This document shows positions 1 through 8,868 of a stretch of DNA of 55,788 nt, one piece after another. The number at the start of each line of letters is the position of its first letter. The stretch's first letter is position 1. Origin of the DNA: Legionella maceachernii (GTDB lineage Bacteria > Pseudomonadota > Gammaproteobacteria > Legionellales > Legionellaceae). The notes beneath the pieces are model-generated. The model made no database searches and had not been told where the DNA came from. It saw only the letters and a list, made by a program, of their open reading frames with translations. The stretch spans positions 1 through 55,788 of the forward strand of contig NZ_FUXJ01000011.1 in the NCBI RefSeq assembly GCF_900167045.1, read 5' to 3'. Made by a program: the position numbers and the translations under genes.

Positions 1-196
1 GGGAGGTCCTTCGCGTTGCTCAGGATGACAGTGGTGTTGTCGTCCCGAACGTAGTGAGGGATCTCCTTGTTGGAGTTACTGCCAAGAGTTGGGAGGTCCT
101 TCGCGTTGCTCAGGATGACGGAACGTAGTGAGGGATCTCCTTGGTGGGGTTGTTGCCAAGATTTGGGAGGTCCTTCGCTTTGCTCGGGATGACACG
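1..196. repeat. 90-bp-period hairpin repeat array 1 (truncated by window start)
   Basis: Tandem units begin at 1, 91 and 165. The first period is exactly 90 bp; the second is shortened to 74 bp by a deletion before the second arm. A full unit has arm A (begins ggaggtccttcgc, ends caggatgaca), a short loop, arm B (begins tgtcgtcccgaacg, ends gagggatctcc) and a linker of about 25 bp containing actgccaagag. Arms A and B are diverged inverted complements, so a transcript would form a long hairpin. The same family occurs at 18475-18795 and 29518-29787. No convincing gene lies in it. Confidence 0.9.
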
Positions 197-240
197 TGGT
201 TAGAGTAACGATTCGCCCCTTATTAGTTCTTCAATAAGCA

Positions 241-269
241 TTGAAGTTGCCTGTCTACGAGTATAAAAT
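241..269 (+). promoter_or_regulatory. Candidate sigma70-type promoter of the cytochrome oxidase operon
   Basis: A TTGAAG -35 box (241-246) and a TAAAAT -10 box (264-269) are separated by 17 bases and lie about 55 bases upstream of the first gene. The match is 4/6 and 5/6 to consensus. The stretch 197-325 holds no gene otherwise. The call rests only on motif and position. Confidence 0.4.
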
Positions 270-325
270 GCCGGGATTAATTTTCCTGAGTGTTTACCCG
301 AAGGTACACAAATTAAGGAGGGGGC

Positions 326-1948
326 GTGGGCTCTTTGTTGAAAAAAAACGCAAATGCTGTATCTTTTTTAGCGATGCTTCTACTTATGCCAGGTCTTTTG
401 CATGCGGCGGCTCAAAATGCCGGTGGCAATGCACCAGCTACTAGCCAAGTTAATCCCCCGTCTCCACCAGCCAGCAGCCCCGCTCCTTTATCGCAAACTG
501 GTCCAGTTGAACCGCTACTCAGTGGTTATTACCCTGCATACCCTCCAACCGCTCCGGCAACGGGAGATCAAGCAGAATTGATTAAGCGCGGAGAGTATTT
601 GGCGAGAATGGGAGATTGCATTGCCTGCCATACCGATGTCAAGGCAAAAACACCCGCTTTCGCAGGTGGGTTACCGATCAATACGCCATTCGGCACCTTC
701 TATAGCCCCAATATTACACCTGATAAAGAAACAGGTATTGGCAATTGGTCTGAGAAAGATTTCATTCGCGCTATGAAACAAGGCCGGGATCCGCAAGGTA
801 GAAATTACTTCCCCGTGTTTCCTTATATCTATTTCTCTAAAATAACAGATGAAGATGCCCGAGCGCTTTATGCTTACTTCATGAGTATCCCCCCAGTAAA
901 GCAGAAGAATAAAAGTTTGCCTTTCCCGTTTAATGTTCCAGGGGCCCGCTTCGGTCTATGGGGTTGGAATCTTTTATTCTTTTTTCCAGAAGATAATCCT
1001 ATTAAGTATGATCCCACTCGGTCAGCTGAATGGAATCGTGGAAGGTACATTGTTGATAGCTTGGGACACTGCAGTATGTGCCACACACCTTTAAATGTTT
1101 TTGGTGCTCCCAAAAACCGGTTCTATTTAACTGGTGCTTTTGTTGACGGTTATTGGGCACCAAACATTACCAAATACGGTTTAGCAACTGCTACCCACGC
1201 TGAGGTTTCAAATGTGTTTTCAAAGGGTGAATTAATTAATCGAGCAGGTACTGTTGCAGGTCCTATGGCAGAAGTTGTTCATAATAGCCTGACCCATCTG
1301 ACTGAGGAAGATCGGCTAGCAATGGCCACTTACTTGAAAACAGTCATAAGTGAAGAACCGTTAGGGCTTCAGGGTTCAGAAGCACAGCCTACTTTAAAGC
1401 GTGGGAAACAAGTCTATGTCAATGCCTGTGTAATTTGTCACCAAAATGGAGAAATGGGTGCACCCCTAATCGGTGATTCTTCCAACTGGTATTTTCGTTT
1501 AAAGCACAGTGGTTTGACAGGCCTTTATCGACATGCCATTGAGGGTTATAACAGTATGCCCGTTAAAGGCGCGTGCGTTACTTGCTCTGATAATGACATC
1601 ATTGCCGCAGTTGATTACATTCTTAATAACTCCCTAACACGCTCACAGTGGAGTGACTTGACTACCGGTGGAGCAGCAAAATACCCCTCAAGCGGTAGCG
1701 AAATATATGAAGAAAACTGTGGCGTTTGTCACAATCAAGGGCTACACGGTGCACCGAAGATTGGAGATAAAAAGATATGGGCGCCTTTAATCGCACAAAA
1801 TATGGATGTACTTATCCAAAACACGATGAAAGGTCCAGATCATCCTGCAAATGGAGGTTGCAAACACTGCACGACAGGAGAGGTGATTGAGGCAATCAAA
1901 TACATGGTGAGCCAATCTAAAACAGAGGGTAATTTCTCACTTTGGTGA
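326..1948 (+). CDS. Exported four-heme cytochrome c, first gene of the cox operon
   Basis: This 540-residue protein starts with a signal peptide (hydrophobic core about residues 12-28) and a Pro/Ala-rich linker to about residue 80. Four c-type heme sites are visible: CIACH 98-102, CSMCH 249-253, CVICH 368-372 and CGVCH 465-469. The first two domains resemble the cytochrome c subunits of membrane alcohol/gluconate dehydrogenases. The last two look like cytochrome c5 domains, each with the extra CxxC pair near its end (C417/C420 and C512/C515). The GTG start is preceded by AAGGAG at 315-320; in-frame TTG codons at 335 and 338 are alternatives. It lies just ahead of coxB, so a role as periplasmic electron donor to the oxidase is inferred. 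No dehydrogenase partner gene is adjacent. Confidence 0.85.
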   Translation: MGSLLKKNANAVSFLAMLLLMPGLLHAAAQNAGGNAPATSQVNPPSPPASSPAPLSQTGPVEPLLSGYYPAYPPTAPATGDQAELIKRGEYLARMGDCIACHTDVKAKTPAFAGGLPINTPFGTFYSPNITPDKETGIGNWSEKDFIRAMKQGRDPQGRNYFPVFPYIYFSKITDEDARALYAYFMSIPPVKQKNKSLPFPFNVPGARFGLWGWNLLFFFPEDNPIKYDPTRSAEWNRGRYIVDSLGHCSMCHTPLNVFGAPKNRFYLTGAFVDGYWAPNITKYGLATATHAEVSNVFSKGELINRAGTVAGPMAEVVHNSLTHLTEEDRLAMATYLKTVISEEPLGLQGSEAQPTLKRGKQVYVNACVICHQNGEMGAPLIGDSSNWYFRLKHSGLTGLYRHAIEGYNSMPVKGACVTCSDNDIIAAVDYILNNSLTRSQWSDLTTGGAAKYPSSGSEIYEENCGVCHNQGLHGAPKIGDKKIWAPLIAQNMDVLIQNTMKGPDHPANGGCKHCTTGEVIEAIKYMVSQSKTEGNFSLW

Positions 1949-2072
1949 TGATGCTAATTCGAGGCTCTAACAAATTTAATCAGTAGGTCATGACTATGAG
2001 AAAAGCCTATGCATATCATTCTGATAGTCTTTTAACTCAAAATCTTGGCAAAATGAAGAGGTGAAAACGGGG

Positions 2073-3278
2073 ATGCTAAATAGGTCGAAGGTAAGCAAAC
2101 AGCTTGCTGTCTTGATTGGGATGTTGACTGGGCAGTCAGCAATGGCCGAAGTCGATAAGTGGCAATTGAATATGCCAAAAGGGGTTACCCCGCTTAGTCG
2201 AGATATGTACGATTTGCACATGATTGCTATCGTCATCTGCGCAATCATTGGCATAGTGGTATTCGGAGTGATGATTTATTCCCTGATTCACCACCGCAAA
2301 TCCAAGGGCTTTACCCCCGCCACGTTCCACGATAATTTCCGGTTAGAGATTGTTTGGTCCATTATTCCATTTTTAATTTTAATAGGGCTTGCTATACCTG
2401 CAACCAAAGTGTTAATCCGCCAAAATGACGCCAGTGAGTCAGAGGTGACGGTTAAAATAGTAGGTTACCAATGGAAGTGGCAGTATCAATACCTTAACGA
2501 AGGAATCAGCTTTTTTTCCAATTTGTCGACTCCTGTGGCACAAATTTATAATCAGGAACCTAAAGGAGATTGGTACTTATTGGAAGTGGACAAACCTTTA
2601 GTTCTACCTGTCAATAAAAAGGTTCGTTTTCTTGTGACTTCTAATGATGTCGTCCATTCTTGGTGGGTTCCGGATATAGGCGTCAAACGCGATGCAATCC
2701 CGGGATTTATGCATGAAGCCTGGGCAAGAATTGAAGAACCAGGAACCTACCGTGGCCAATGCGCTGAACTATGCGGCATAAATCATGGATTTATGCCGAT
2801 TGTCGTGCAAGCAGTAGGTGAGGAAGAATACAATCAGTGGGTTGCAAGCCAAGTCAAAGTGAAGGATCAATACGCGCAGGCAGCAAACGCACCTTCTGAG
2901 CAGCCAGAAGTTGCCCTTGATGAACTGATGAGTCGAGGTAAGCAAATGTACGATCAGAACTGTGCTGCCTGCCATAGAGTCGATGGTAAAGGGTTGCCAC
3001 CCATGTACCCTGCACTAAAAGGAAGTTCAGTGGCAGTAGGTAAACCAATTTCTCGACATATCTCGCTTATCCTAAACGGTATTCCAGGCTCAGCGATGCA
3101 ACCTTATCGGGATCAATTGAGTGATAAAGATATAGCCGCAATTGTGACTTACGAGCGAAACGCTTGGGAAAATAATACAGGTGATGTGGTTCAACCTGCT
3201 GACGTTGCGAAAGTGCGTCAAGGCGAAATAAAACAACCTAAAATGGTGGAAAAAGCAAAGGTCGGAGGTTTACGATGA
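2073..3278 (+). CDS. coxB: Cytochrome c oxidase subunit II with C-terminal cytochrome c domain (caa3-type)
   Basis: Subunit II of an aa3/caa3 heme-copper oxidase carries the CuA centre that accepts electrons from cytochrome c. A signal peptide and two membrane segments precede the cupredoxin domain. CuA ligands are visible from the ATG as H195, C230, C234, H238 and M241. After a linker, CAACH at 297-301 marks a fused cytochrome c domain, as in caa3 oxidases. I chose ATG 2073 over an in-frame GTG at 2061 because GAGGTGA (2058-2064) is a canonical ribosome site spaced 8 bases from the ATG. The stop overlaps the coxA start by 4 bases (ATGA), which points to translational coupling. Confidence 0.95.
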   Translation: MLNRSKVSKQLAVLIGMLTGQSAMAEVDKWQLNMPKGVTPLSRDMYDLHMIAIVICAIIGIVVFGVMIYSLIHHRKSKGFTPATFHDNFRLEIVWSIIPFLILIGLAIPATKVLIRQNDASESEVTVKIVGYQWKWQYQYLNEGISFFSNLSTPVAQIYNQEPKGDWYLLEVDKPLVLPVNKKVRFLVTSNDVVHSWWVPDIGVKRDAIPGFMHEAWARIEEPGTYRGQCAELCGINHGFMPIVVQAVGEEEYNQWVASQVKVKDQYAQAANAPSEQPEVALDELMSRGKQMYDQNCAACHRVDGKGLPPMYPALKGSSVAVGKPISRHISLILNGIPGSAMQPYRDQLSDKDIAAIVTYERNAWENNTGDVVQPADVAKVRQGEIKQPKMVEKAKVGGLR

Positions 3279-4900
3279 GTCAAGTGCTAGCACATGATGC
3301 AGAACACGAAGAGCATGGTCCAGAACAAGGGAAAGGGTTCACGGGGTTTGTCAAGCGATGGCTCTTTACCACAAACCATAAAGACATTGGAACATTGTAC
3401 TTATGGTTAGCAATGACCAGCTTCTTTGTGGCGGGTGCTATGGCTTTAGTCATTCGAGCCGAACTTTTTCAACCAGGTCATCGCTTCGTTGATCCGAATT
3501 TTTTTAACCAAATGACCACGTTACATGGCTTGATCATGCTTTTTGGAGTAGTGATGCCTGCGTTTACGGGAATGGCTAACTGGCAAATTCCCATGATGAT
3601 TGGCGCACCCGACATGGCTTTACCTCGTTTAAACAACTGGAGCTTCTGGATCCTCCCTTTTGCATTCACTTTGCTTGCTTCAACCCTATTTCATAATGGT
3701 GGTGGACCCAACTTCGGCTGGACAATGTATGCTCCCTTGTCGACAAAATTTGCTCCGCCGAGTACCGATTTTATGATTTTCTCAGTGCACATGATGGGGC
3801 TTTCTTCCATCATGGGGTCAATTAACATCATTGCAACCATCTTAAATATGCGTGCGCCAGGAATGACATTAATGAAAATGCCCATGTTCGTTTGGACTTG
3901 GCTTATCACCGCATTTCTACTTATCGCGATCATGCCAGTCCTTGCAGGTGCAGTGACGATGATGCTTGCTGATCGGCATTTTGGCACCAGCTTCTTTGAA
4001 GCAGCGGGTGGTGGTGACCCCATTTTATTCCAACACGTGTTCTGGTTCTTTGGCCACCCTGAAGTGTATGTTCTTGTGTTACCTGCTTTTGGAGTTGTCT
4101 CTGAAATTATCCCCACATTCAGCCGCAAACCCTTATTCGGTTACCACTTCATGGTATATGCGACCTTGAGTATTGCCTTTTTGTCGTTTATTGTTTGGGC
4201 ACATCACATGTTCACCACAGGAATACCACTAACCAGTGAATTGTTTTTCATGTACACGACGATGCTGATTGCTGTCCCCACAGGAGTTAAAGTCTTTAAC
4301 TGGGTCAGTACAATGTTTAAAGGGGCAATGACTTTTGAAACCCCGATGCTTTTTGCAGTGGCATTTGTGTTTTTATTTACAATCGGAGGATTCACTGGGC
4401 TGATGCTTGCGTTGGTGCCCGCTGATTACCAATATCAAGACACTTACTTCGTTGTTGGCCATTTCCATTATGTACTCGTTCCCGGCGTTATTTTTGCCCT
4501 ATTAGGTGCTACCTATTACTGGCTGCCGAAGTGGACAGGGCATATGTACAATGAGTGCCTGGGTAAATGGCATTTTTGGCTGTCAGTCATTTCAGTGAAT
4601 GTGGCCTTTTTCCCCATGCATTTCTTGGGTCTTGCTGGTATGCCGCGGCGAATTCCAGATTATGCATTGCAATTTGCCAATTTTAATATGGTATCAACCA
4701 TAGGTGCTTTCGTTTTTGGATTCTCACAATTGTTATTCTTATACAATGTGGTGAGAACCGTACGCAAGCACGGCCCGAAAGTAGAGGCAAGAGTGTGGGA
4801 AGGCGCCCATGGCTTAGAGTGGACTTTACCTTCTCCACCCCCTTACCATAGCTTTGTAACGCCACCTCATGTCGAGTCGGAACACCTTCTCCACTATTGA
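3275..4900 (+). CDS. coxA: Cytochrome c oxidase subunit I
   Basis: This is the catalytic, proton-pumping subunit with about twelve membrane helices, reducing oxygen at the heme a3-CuB site. Heme a ligands are H84 and H398, and the heme a3 ligand is H396 (motif VGHFHYVL). CuB ligands are H261, H310 and H311. The cross-linked Tyr is Y265 and the A-type E-channel glutamate is E263, both in WFFGHPEVYVL. The length of 541 residues is normal for the family. It is translationally coupled to coxB and followed by the Cox11 chaperone gene and coxC. No heme a synthesis genes (ctaA, ctaB) follow in this window, so they must lie elsewhere. Confidence 0.97.
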   Translation: MSQVLAHDAEHEEHGPEQGKGFTGFVKRWLFTTNHKDIGTLYLWLAMTSFFVAGAMALVIRAELFQPGHRFVDPNFFNQMTTLHGLIMLFGVVMPAFTGMANWQIPMMIGAPDMALPRLNNWSFWILPFAFTLLASTLFHNGGGPNFGWTMYAPLSTKFAPPSTDFMIFSVHMMGLSSIMGSINIIATILNMRAPGMTLMKMPMFVWTWLITAFLLIAIMPVLAGAVTMMLADRHFGTSFFEAAGGGDPILFQHVFWFFGHPEVYVLVLPAFGVVSEIIPTFSRKPLFGYHFMVYATLSIAFLSFIVWAHHMFTTGIPLTSELFFMYTTMLIAVPTGVKVFNWVSTMFKGAMTFETPMLFAVAFVFLFTIGGFTGLMLALVPADYQYQDTYFVVGHFHYVLVPGVIFALLGATYYWLPKWTGHMYNECLGKWHFWLSVISVNVAFFPMHFLGLAGMPRRIPDYALQFANFNMVSTIGAFVFGFSQLLFLYNVVRTVRKHGPKVEARVWEGAHGLEWTLPSPPPYHSFVTPPHVESEHLLHY

Positions 4901-4927
4901 GTAATGGTTGAGCCTATCCATGCGGGA

Positions 4928-4946
4928 ACTCGGCTTATAGCCGAGT
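4928..4946 (+). other. Intercistronic hairpin between coxA and ctaG
   Basis: A perfect 8-bp stem, ACTCGGCT paired with AGCCGAGT, encloses a 3-base loop. No T-run follows, so this is more likely an mRNA processing or stability element, or a weak attenuator, than a full terminator. Confidence 0.55.
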
Positions 4947-4967
4947 AGATAAGTAATGTGAGGTAGA

Positions 4968-5531
4968 ATGGCTGTAAAAAGTCATAAAAAATTAGTGATT
5001 ATTTTAGCTGTAACTGTGCTTGCTATGTTTGGTTTTGGCTTTGCATTGGTGCCGATTTACAACAGTTTGTGTAAAACCCTAGGCATCAATGGGAAAGTGA
5101 ATGATAAGCCAGTAGTCTATGATGCAAAGTCGGCAAAAATTCTTTGGGATCGAGAGATAACCGTAGAATTTGTTGCGACCAATAATGGAGGGGTGCCTTG
5201 GGCATTTTATCCAAAGGTGCAAAAGATTAAGGTTCATCCAGGAGAGATTGCCAAGCTTGCCTTTTATGCTGAGAATAAAACAGATCACCCCATGACGGTG
5301 CAAGCGATTCCAAGTGTGACACCAGGTATAGCAGCTAAATATTTGAAAAAAACAGAATGCTTTTGTTTTACCCAACAAACACTGAATGGCCATGAGGCGA
5401 TGAACATGCCTTTGTTGTTCCACCTGGATATTGATTTACCGGCGAATGTGAGGACAATAACATTGTCTTATACCTTGTTCGATGTCACTGGTAGAGTAAT
5501 TTCTAATCAAAGTGTTGCTGCGGGTAAATGA
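4968..5531 (+). CDS. ctaG: Cytochrome oxidase assembly protein CtaG/Cox11
   Basis: Cox11-family proteins are membrane-anchored copper chaperones that deliver copper to CuB of subunit I. The 187-residue protein has one N-terminal membrane helix (about residues 9-30), a conserved Cys shortly after it (C35), and a periplasmic immunoglobulin-like domain. The diagnostic copper-binding motif CFCF lies at 131-134 and is followed by Q. Length and motif are typical. It sits between coxA and coxC, the usual place in proteobacterial oxidase operons. TGAGGTAG just upstream serves as the ribosome site. Confidence 0.95.
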   Translation: MAVKSHKKLVIILAVTVLAMFGFGFALVPIYNSLCKTLGINGKVNDKPVVYDAKSAKILWDREITVEFVATNNGGVPWAFYPKVQKIKVHPGEIAKLAFYAENKTDHPMTVQAIPSVTPGIAAKYLKKTECFCFTQQTLNGHEAMNMPLLFHLDIDLPANVRTITLSYTLFDVTGRVISNQSVAAGK

Positions 5532-5563
5532 AGTAGCAACTAATAACAGGAGAAAAGCACATA

Positions 5564-6433
5564 ATGGGAGCGCATGGTACTTATTACATCCCTAAACCCA
5601 GCCATTGGCCACTCGTTGGTTCAATCGGTTTAACCACAACATTGGTTGGAGCGGGTTCTTGGCTGCACTCTGATTGGTACGGTCCCTATATTTTCACGTT
5701 AGGCCTCGGTATTTTAATTTTCATGATGTTTGGCTGGTTTGGACAAGTTATTTATGAGAATCAAAAGGGAGTATACGATTTACAGGTCGATCGCTCATTT
5801 CGCTGGGGCATGTGCTGGTTTATTTTTTCCGAGGTTTGTTTTTTCGGTGCTTTTTTCGGTGCGTTATTTTATGCCCGTCTATCTTCTGTCCCCGAATTAG
5901 GTGGAGAACTCAACCCAATTACCCATATTACGCTTTGGCCGAATTTTACTGCGACATGGCCATTGCTCAAAAACCCCAATAACCAAGTGTTTTTTGGTGC
6001 GCATGAAGGCATGGAAGCTTGGGGATTGGCTGCTGTGAATACCCTCATTTTATTAACTTCAGGTGTCACCATCACTTGGGCGCATTGGGCTTTAAAATTA
6101 AACAATCGCCGGCAATTGATCGTGGGTATGGTATGCACCATAGCTCTCGGTATCCTGTTCTTGATTTTACAATCGTATGAATACCACGAAGCTTATACGA
6201 AAATGGGACTCACGCTTGACGCGGGTATTTATGGCACTACCTTTTTCATGTTAACCGGTTTTCACGGCCTGCATGTGACCATAGGAACAATCATGCTCAT
6301 TGTTATCCTCATTCGCTGCATCAAAGGACACTTTACACCAGAACGACATTTTGCTTTTGAAGGGGTAGCTTGGTATTGGCACTTTGTGGATGTGGTCTGG
6401 TTGTTCTTATTCATTTTTGTGTATTGGTTATAG
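5564..6433 (+). CDS. coxC: Cytochrome c oxidase subunit III
   Basis: Subunit III is a seven-helix protein that stabilises the oxidase and helps proton uptake into subunit I. The 289-residue sequence starts with the family's GTYYIPKPSHWP-like segment and ends with the typical FHGLHVTIG and VAWYWHFVDVVWLFLFI blocks. An AGGAGAA ribosome site lies at about 5549. This is the last gene of the cox operon. A convergent parB follows after about 150 bp, and no SURF1 or ctaAB homologue is adjacent. Confidence 0.96.
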   Translation: MGAHGTYYIPKPSHWPLVGSIGLTTTLVGAGSWLHSDWYGPYIFTLGLGILIFMMFGWFGQVIYENQKGVYDLQVDRSFRWGMCWFIFSEVCFFGAFFGALFYARLSSVPELGGELNPITHITLWPNFTATWPLLKNPNNQVFFGAHEGMEAWGLAAVNTLILLTSGVTITWAHWALKLNNRRQLIVGMVCTIALGILFLILQSYEYHEAYTKMGLTLDAGIYGTTFFMLTGFHGLHVTIGTIMLIVILIRCIKGHFTPERHFAFEGVAWYWHFVDVVWLFLFIFVYWL

Positions 6434-6477
6434 AAAGGAAAACGGAGAGCAGACCCTATTCTCTCCCTTCCCCTAGG

Positions 6478-6498
6478 TCCCGCGGCTTGTCCGTGGGA
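6478..6498 (+). terminator. Hairpin between the convergent cox and par operons
   Basis: TCCCGCGG (6478-6485) pairs with CCGTGGGA (6491-6498) around a 5-base loop, with one G-U pair. It lies in the gap between two convergent operons, where a bidirectional terminator is expected, but has no clear T-run. The core CGGCTTGTCCG recurs in the hairpin at 17183-17216. Confidence 0.4.
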
Positions 6499-6579
6499 TT
6501 AGAAGAGGGGAACGCTCTATTAGGGTGTAAAGCAACGTCTTCACAGCAAAAGAGGGTTGCTAACGAGGCGTGCAGAATT

Positions 6580-7455
6580 CTAGGTTTGAGATGAAATCAA
6601 ATCAACAACACTTTGTAAATTTTGCAGACTATCGTAGTGGATAATCAGCGCGCCCTTACCTGACTTTCCAGGTTTGATGCGAATTTTTGTATTCAGTTGC
6701 TCCGCTAGTGTTTCAAGTTTTGCTTTCACCGTAGGGCAAATCTCGGGAGTATTAACCTGCTGCTCCTTTTTGCCTTCCTTAACTCGCGCAACCAATTTCT
6801 CCGTTTCACGCACCGACAAATTTCTGGCAACAATCAGTCGAGCGACTTGTGCTTGCTGCTCTTCCTCAAGGATAAGTAAAGCCCGAGCATGTCCCATATC
6901 CAAATCACCATGCTCTAAAAAACGCTTCACTTCGGTATTTAAACTAAGCAAGCGTAGGTAATTGCTTACCGCAGCGCGGGATTTGCTGAGTAAATCAGCA
7001 ACTTGCTGATGTGTGAGATTAAATTCGCTGGTTAGACGATGCATTGCCCTTGCTTGATCCATGGCGTTGAGATCTTCCCGCTGCAAATTTTCGATTAAAG
7101 CCATGGCCATGGCTGTTTCATCATCAACCTGACGGAGTATGACAGGAACTTCAGTCAGTTCTGCCAATTGGCAGGCACGCCAGCGCCGCTCGCCCGCAAT
7201 AATTTCAAAATGGCCGTCCGATATTTCCCGAACGACTATGGGTTGCATTAAGCCTTGCTGCTTAATGGACTCTGCTAATTCGATAAGAGAAGTTTCTTCG
7301 ATTTCTGTACGTGGTTGATATTTACCTGGCTGCAGGCAATGAATAGCTAATTTAAAATAATCTTGAGGCTGTTTTTCAGCCAGTAAATGAGTGGTTGCGT
7401 TACTACCCAATAATGCGGATAAATTTCGTCCTAAACCGCCACGTTTTGCTGTCAT
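6580..7455 (-). CDS. parB: Chromosome partitioning protein ParB (Spo0J family)
   Basis: ParB is a CTP-dependent DNA clamp that loads at parS and works with ParA in origin segregation. The 291-residue protein has the short N-terminal ParA-interacting segment (KRGGLGRNLSALLG), then the ParB/Srx nuclease-like fold with the GERRWRA motif near residues 87-93, a central helix-turn-helix region, and a C-terminal dimerisation part. GAGGTAG precedes the ATG. It is the last gene of mnmG-rsmG-parA-parB, 13 bases after parA. I found no intact 16-bp parS palindrome in the window. Confidence 0.96.
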   Translation of the reverse strand: MTAKRGGLGRNLSALLGSNATTHLLAEKQPQDYFKLAIHCLQPGKYQPRTEIEETSLIELAESIKQQGLMQPIVVREISDGHFEIIAGERRWRACQLAELTEVPVILRQVDDETAMAMALIENLQREDLNAMDQARAMHRLTSEFNLTHQQVADLLSKSRAAVSNYLRLLSLNTEVKRFLEHGDLDMGHARALLILEEEQQAQVARLIVARNLSVRETEKLVARVKEGKKEQQVNTPEICPTVKAKLETLAEQLNTKIRIKPGKSGKGALIIHYDSLQNLQSVVDLISSQT

Positions 7456-7468
7456 ATCTACCTCAATT

Positions 7469-8239
7469 TTAAGCGGTTACTGTCTGTTTGCTCATAACCT
7501 CAGCAGCCAATACCATGTAGGCGGCAGCTCCTGGGGATGATTTGTCATACTGTAAAGCCGGCATACCGTGACTAGGCGCCTCAGCTAATCGCACATTACG
7601 AGGCACTACCGTTCGATAGACTTTGGAATGGAAATGCTCGAGCAACTGTTTGGAAACCTCGGCACAAAGCCGGTTGCGTGCATCATACATCGTTCGCAAT
7701 ACGCCCTCGATGTGTAAGCGAGAATTTACTGAGGCTCTTATTTGATCGATGGTGGTCATTAAAGCCGCTAAGCCTTCCAGTGCGTAATATTCGCATTGCA
7801 TGGGAATTAATACGGAGTCAGCAGCAACTAACGCATTAATAGTAAGTGTATTTAACGCAGGAGGGCAATCAATCAAAATAAAATCATAAGCCGATTGAAT
7901 GGGCTGCAAGGCTTTAAACAGAAATGTTTCACGATGGTCTCTTTCCATGAGACTGACTTCAGCAACGGTTAAATCACCATTAGCGGGTATTAAATCAAAT
8001 CCGCAGGTGGTTGCGAGGCAAGCTTGTTCAGCTAAGCAATCGCGCAGTAAAACATCGTTTGTGGTATGAACTAAATTATTTTTATCGATACCTGAGCCCA
8101 TTGTTGCATTACCCTGAGGGTCAAGGTCAACAAGCAAGACAGATTGGCGATTGGCAGCAAGGGAAGCTGTTAAATTAATCGCGGTTGTGGTTTTACCCAC
8201 GCCTCCTTTTTGATTGGCAATTGCAATGACTTTCGCCAT
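7469..8239 (-). CDS. parA: Chromosome partitioning ATPase ParA (Soj)
   Basis: This is a deviant-Walker ATPase that binds DNA non-specifically and is stimulated by ParB. The 256-residue sequence opens with MAKVIAIANQ followed by the KGGVGKTTT Walker A at about residues 11-19, including the signature lysine. DLDPQGN and IDCPPALN motifs follow. The length is typical for a chromosomal ParA without an N-terminal HTH extension. GGAATAA precedes the ATG, and the gene begins 2 bases after the rsmG stop, which fits one transcript. Confidence 0.97.
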   Translation of the reverse strand: MAKVIAIANQKGGVGKTTTAINLTASLAANRQSVLLVDLDPQGNATMGSGIDKNNLVHTTNDVLLRDCLAEQACLATTCGFDLIPANGDLTVAEVSLMERDHRETFLFKALQPIQSAYDFILIDCPPALNTLTINALVAADSVLIPMQCEYYALEGLAALMTTIDQIRASVNSRLHIEGVLRTMYDARNRLCAEVSKQLLEHFHSKVYRTVVPRNVRLAEAPSHGMPALQYDKSSPGAAAYMVLAAEVMSKQTVTA

Positions 8240-8241
8240 AG

Positions 8242-8868
8242 TTATTCCTTAGTTGCTTTTTCAATAATAACGCAGCAACGTTCTACATCCATACCGGGCA
8301 CTTTGTAAGAATGAACCTGATAGGGCAGATTGATACTCGCTAGTTCAGTTTCAGGGTGGCGGCCTTTCATGGCAAGCCAGATCCCATTCCTGCCAACAAG
8401 ATGCTGCGTCCACTTGATCATTTGTGCTAAATCACTAAAGGCTCGACTGGTTACTGTACCAAAATCGACGGAAGGGTGGTAGTTTTCCACGCGACTTTGT
8501 ATTACTTCGACATTATTCAATTGTAACTTGCGCTTTATCTCTTGCAGAAAGCGGATTTTTTTGCCGCTACTGTCTAATAGTGTGATGTGCAAATCAGGAT
8601 TGGCTAGTGCCAAAGGTATACCAGGGAGACCTGCACCCGTGCCCACATCAAGTACTCGATGGCCCTTAATCCAGGACATAATAGCCAAACTGTCTAATAC
8701 ATGACGGCTGACCATAGTGTCTAAATCCCTGACCGCAGTTAAGTTATAGGTTTGATTCCACTTTTGCAATAAAAGTAAATATTGCATAAAGGGATTTGCT
8801 GCGGCAGACAGCCCTAATTCGTCTATTCCACTAACTAATTTTTGAATGCTCGTTTCAGGGAGGCTCAT
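8242..8868 (-). CDS. rsmG: 16S rRNA (guanine527-N7)-methyltransferase RsmG (GidB)
   Basis: RsmG methylates G527 of 16S rRNA using S-adenosylmethionine. The 208-residue protein carries the SAM-binding glycine loop [17 protein letters not shown] at about residues 70-86, followed by [12 protein letters not shown] and TSRAFSDL, all characteristic of GidB. The length matches the family. Its start overlaps the mnmG stop by 4 bases, the classical gidA-gidB coupling. Confidence 0.96.
   Translation of the reverse strand: MSLPETSIQKLVSGIDELGLSAAANPFMQYLLLLQKWNQTYNLTAVRDLDTMVSRHVLDSLAIMSWIKGHRVLDVGTGAGLPGIPLALANPDLHITLLDSSGKKIRFLQEIKRKLQLNNVEVIQSRVENYHPSVDFGTVTSRAFSDLAQMIKWTQHLVGRNGIWLAMKGRHPETELASINLPYQVHSYKVPGMDVERCCVIIEKATKE

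Noticed and set aside
1-196. CRISPR array
   Set aside because: The 90-bp units adjoin each other with conserved linkers and no unique spacers, and no cas gene is present.
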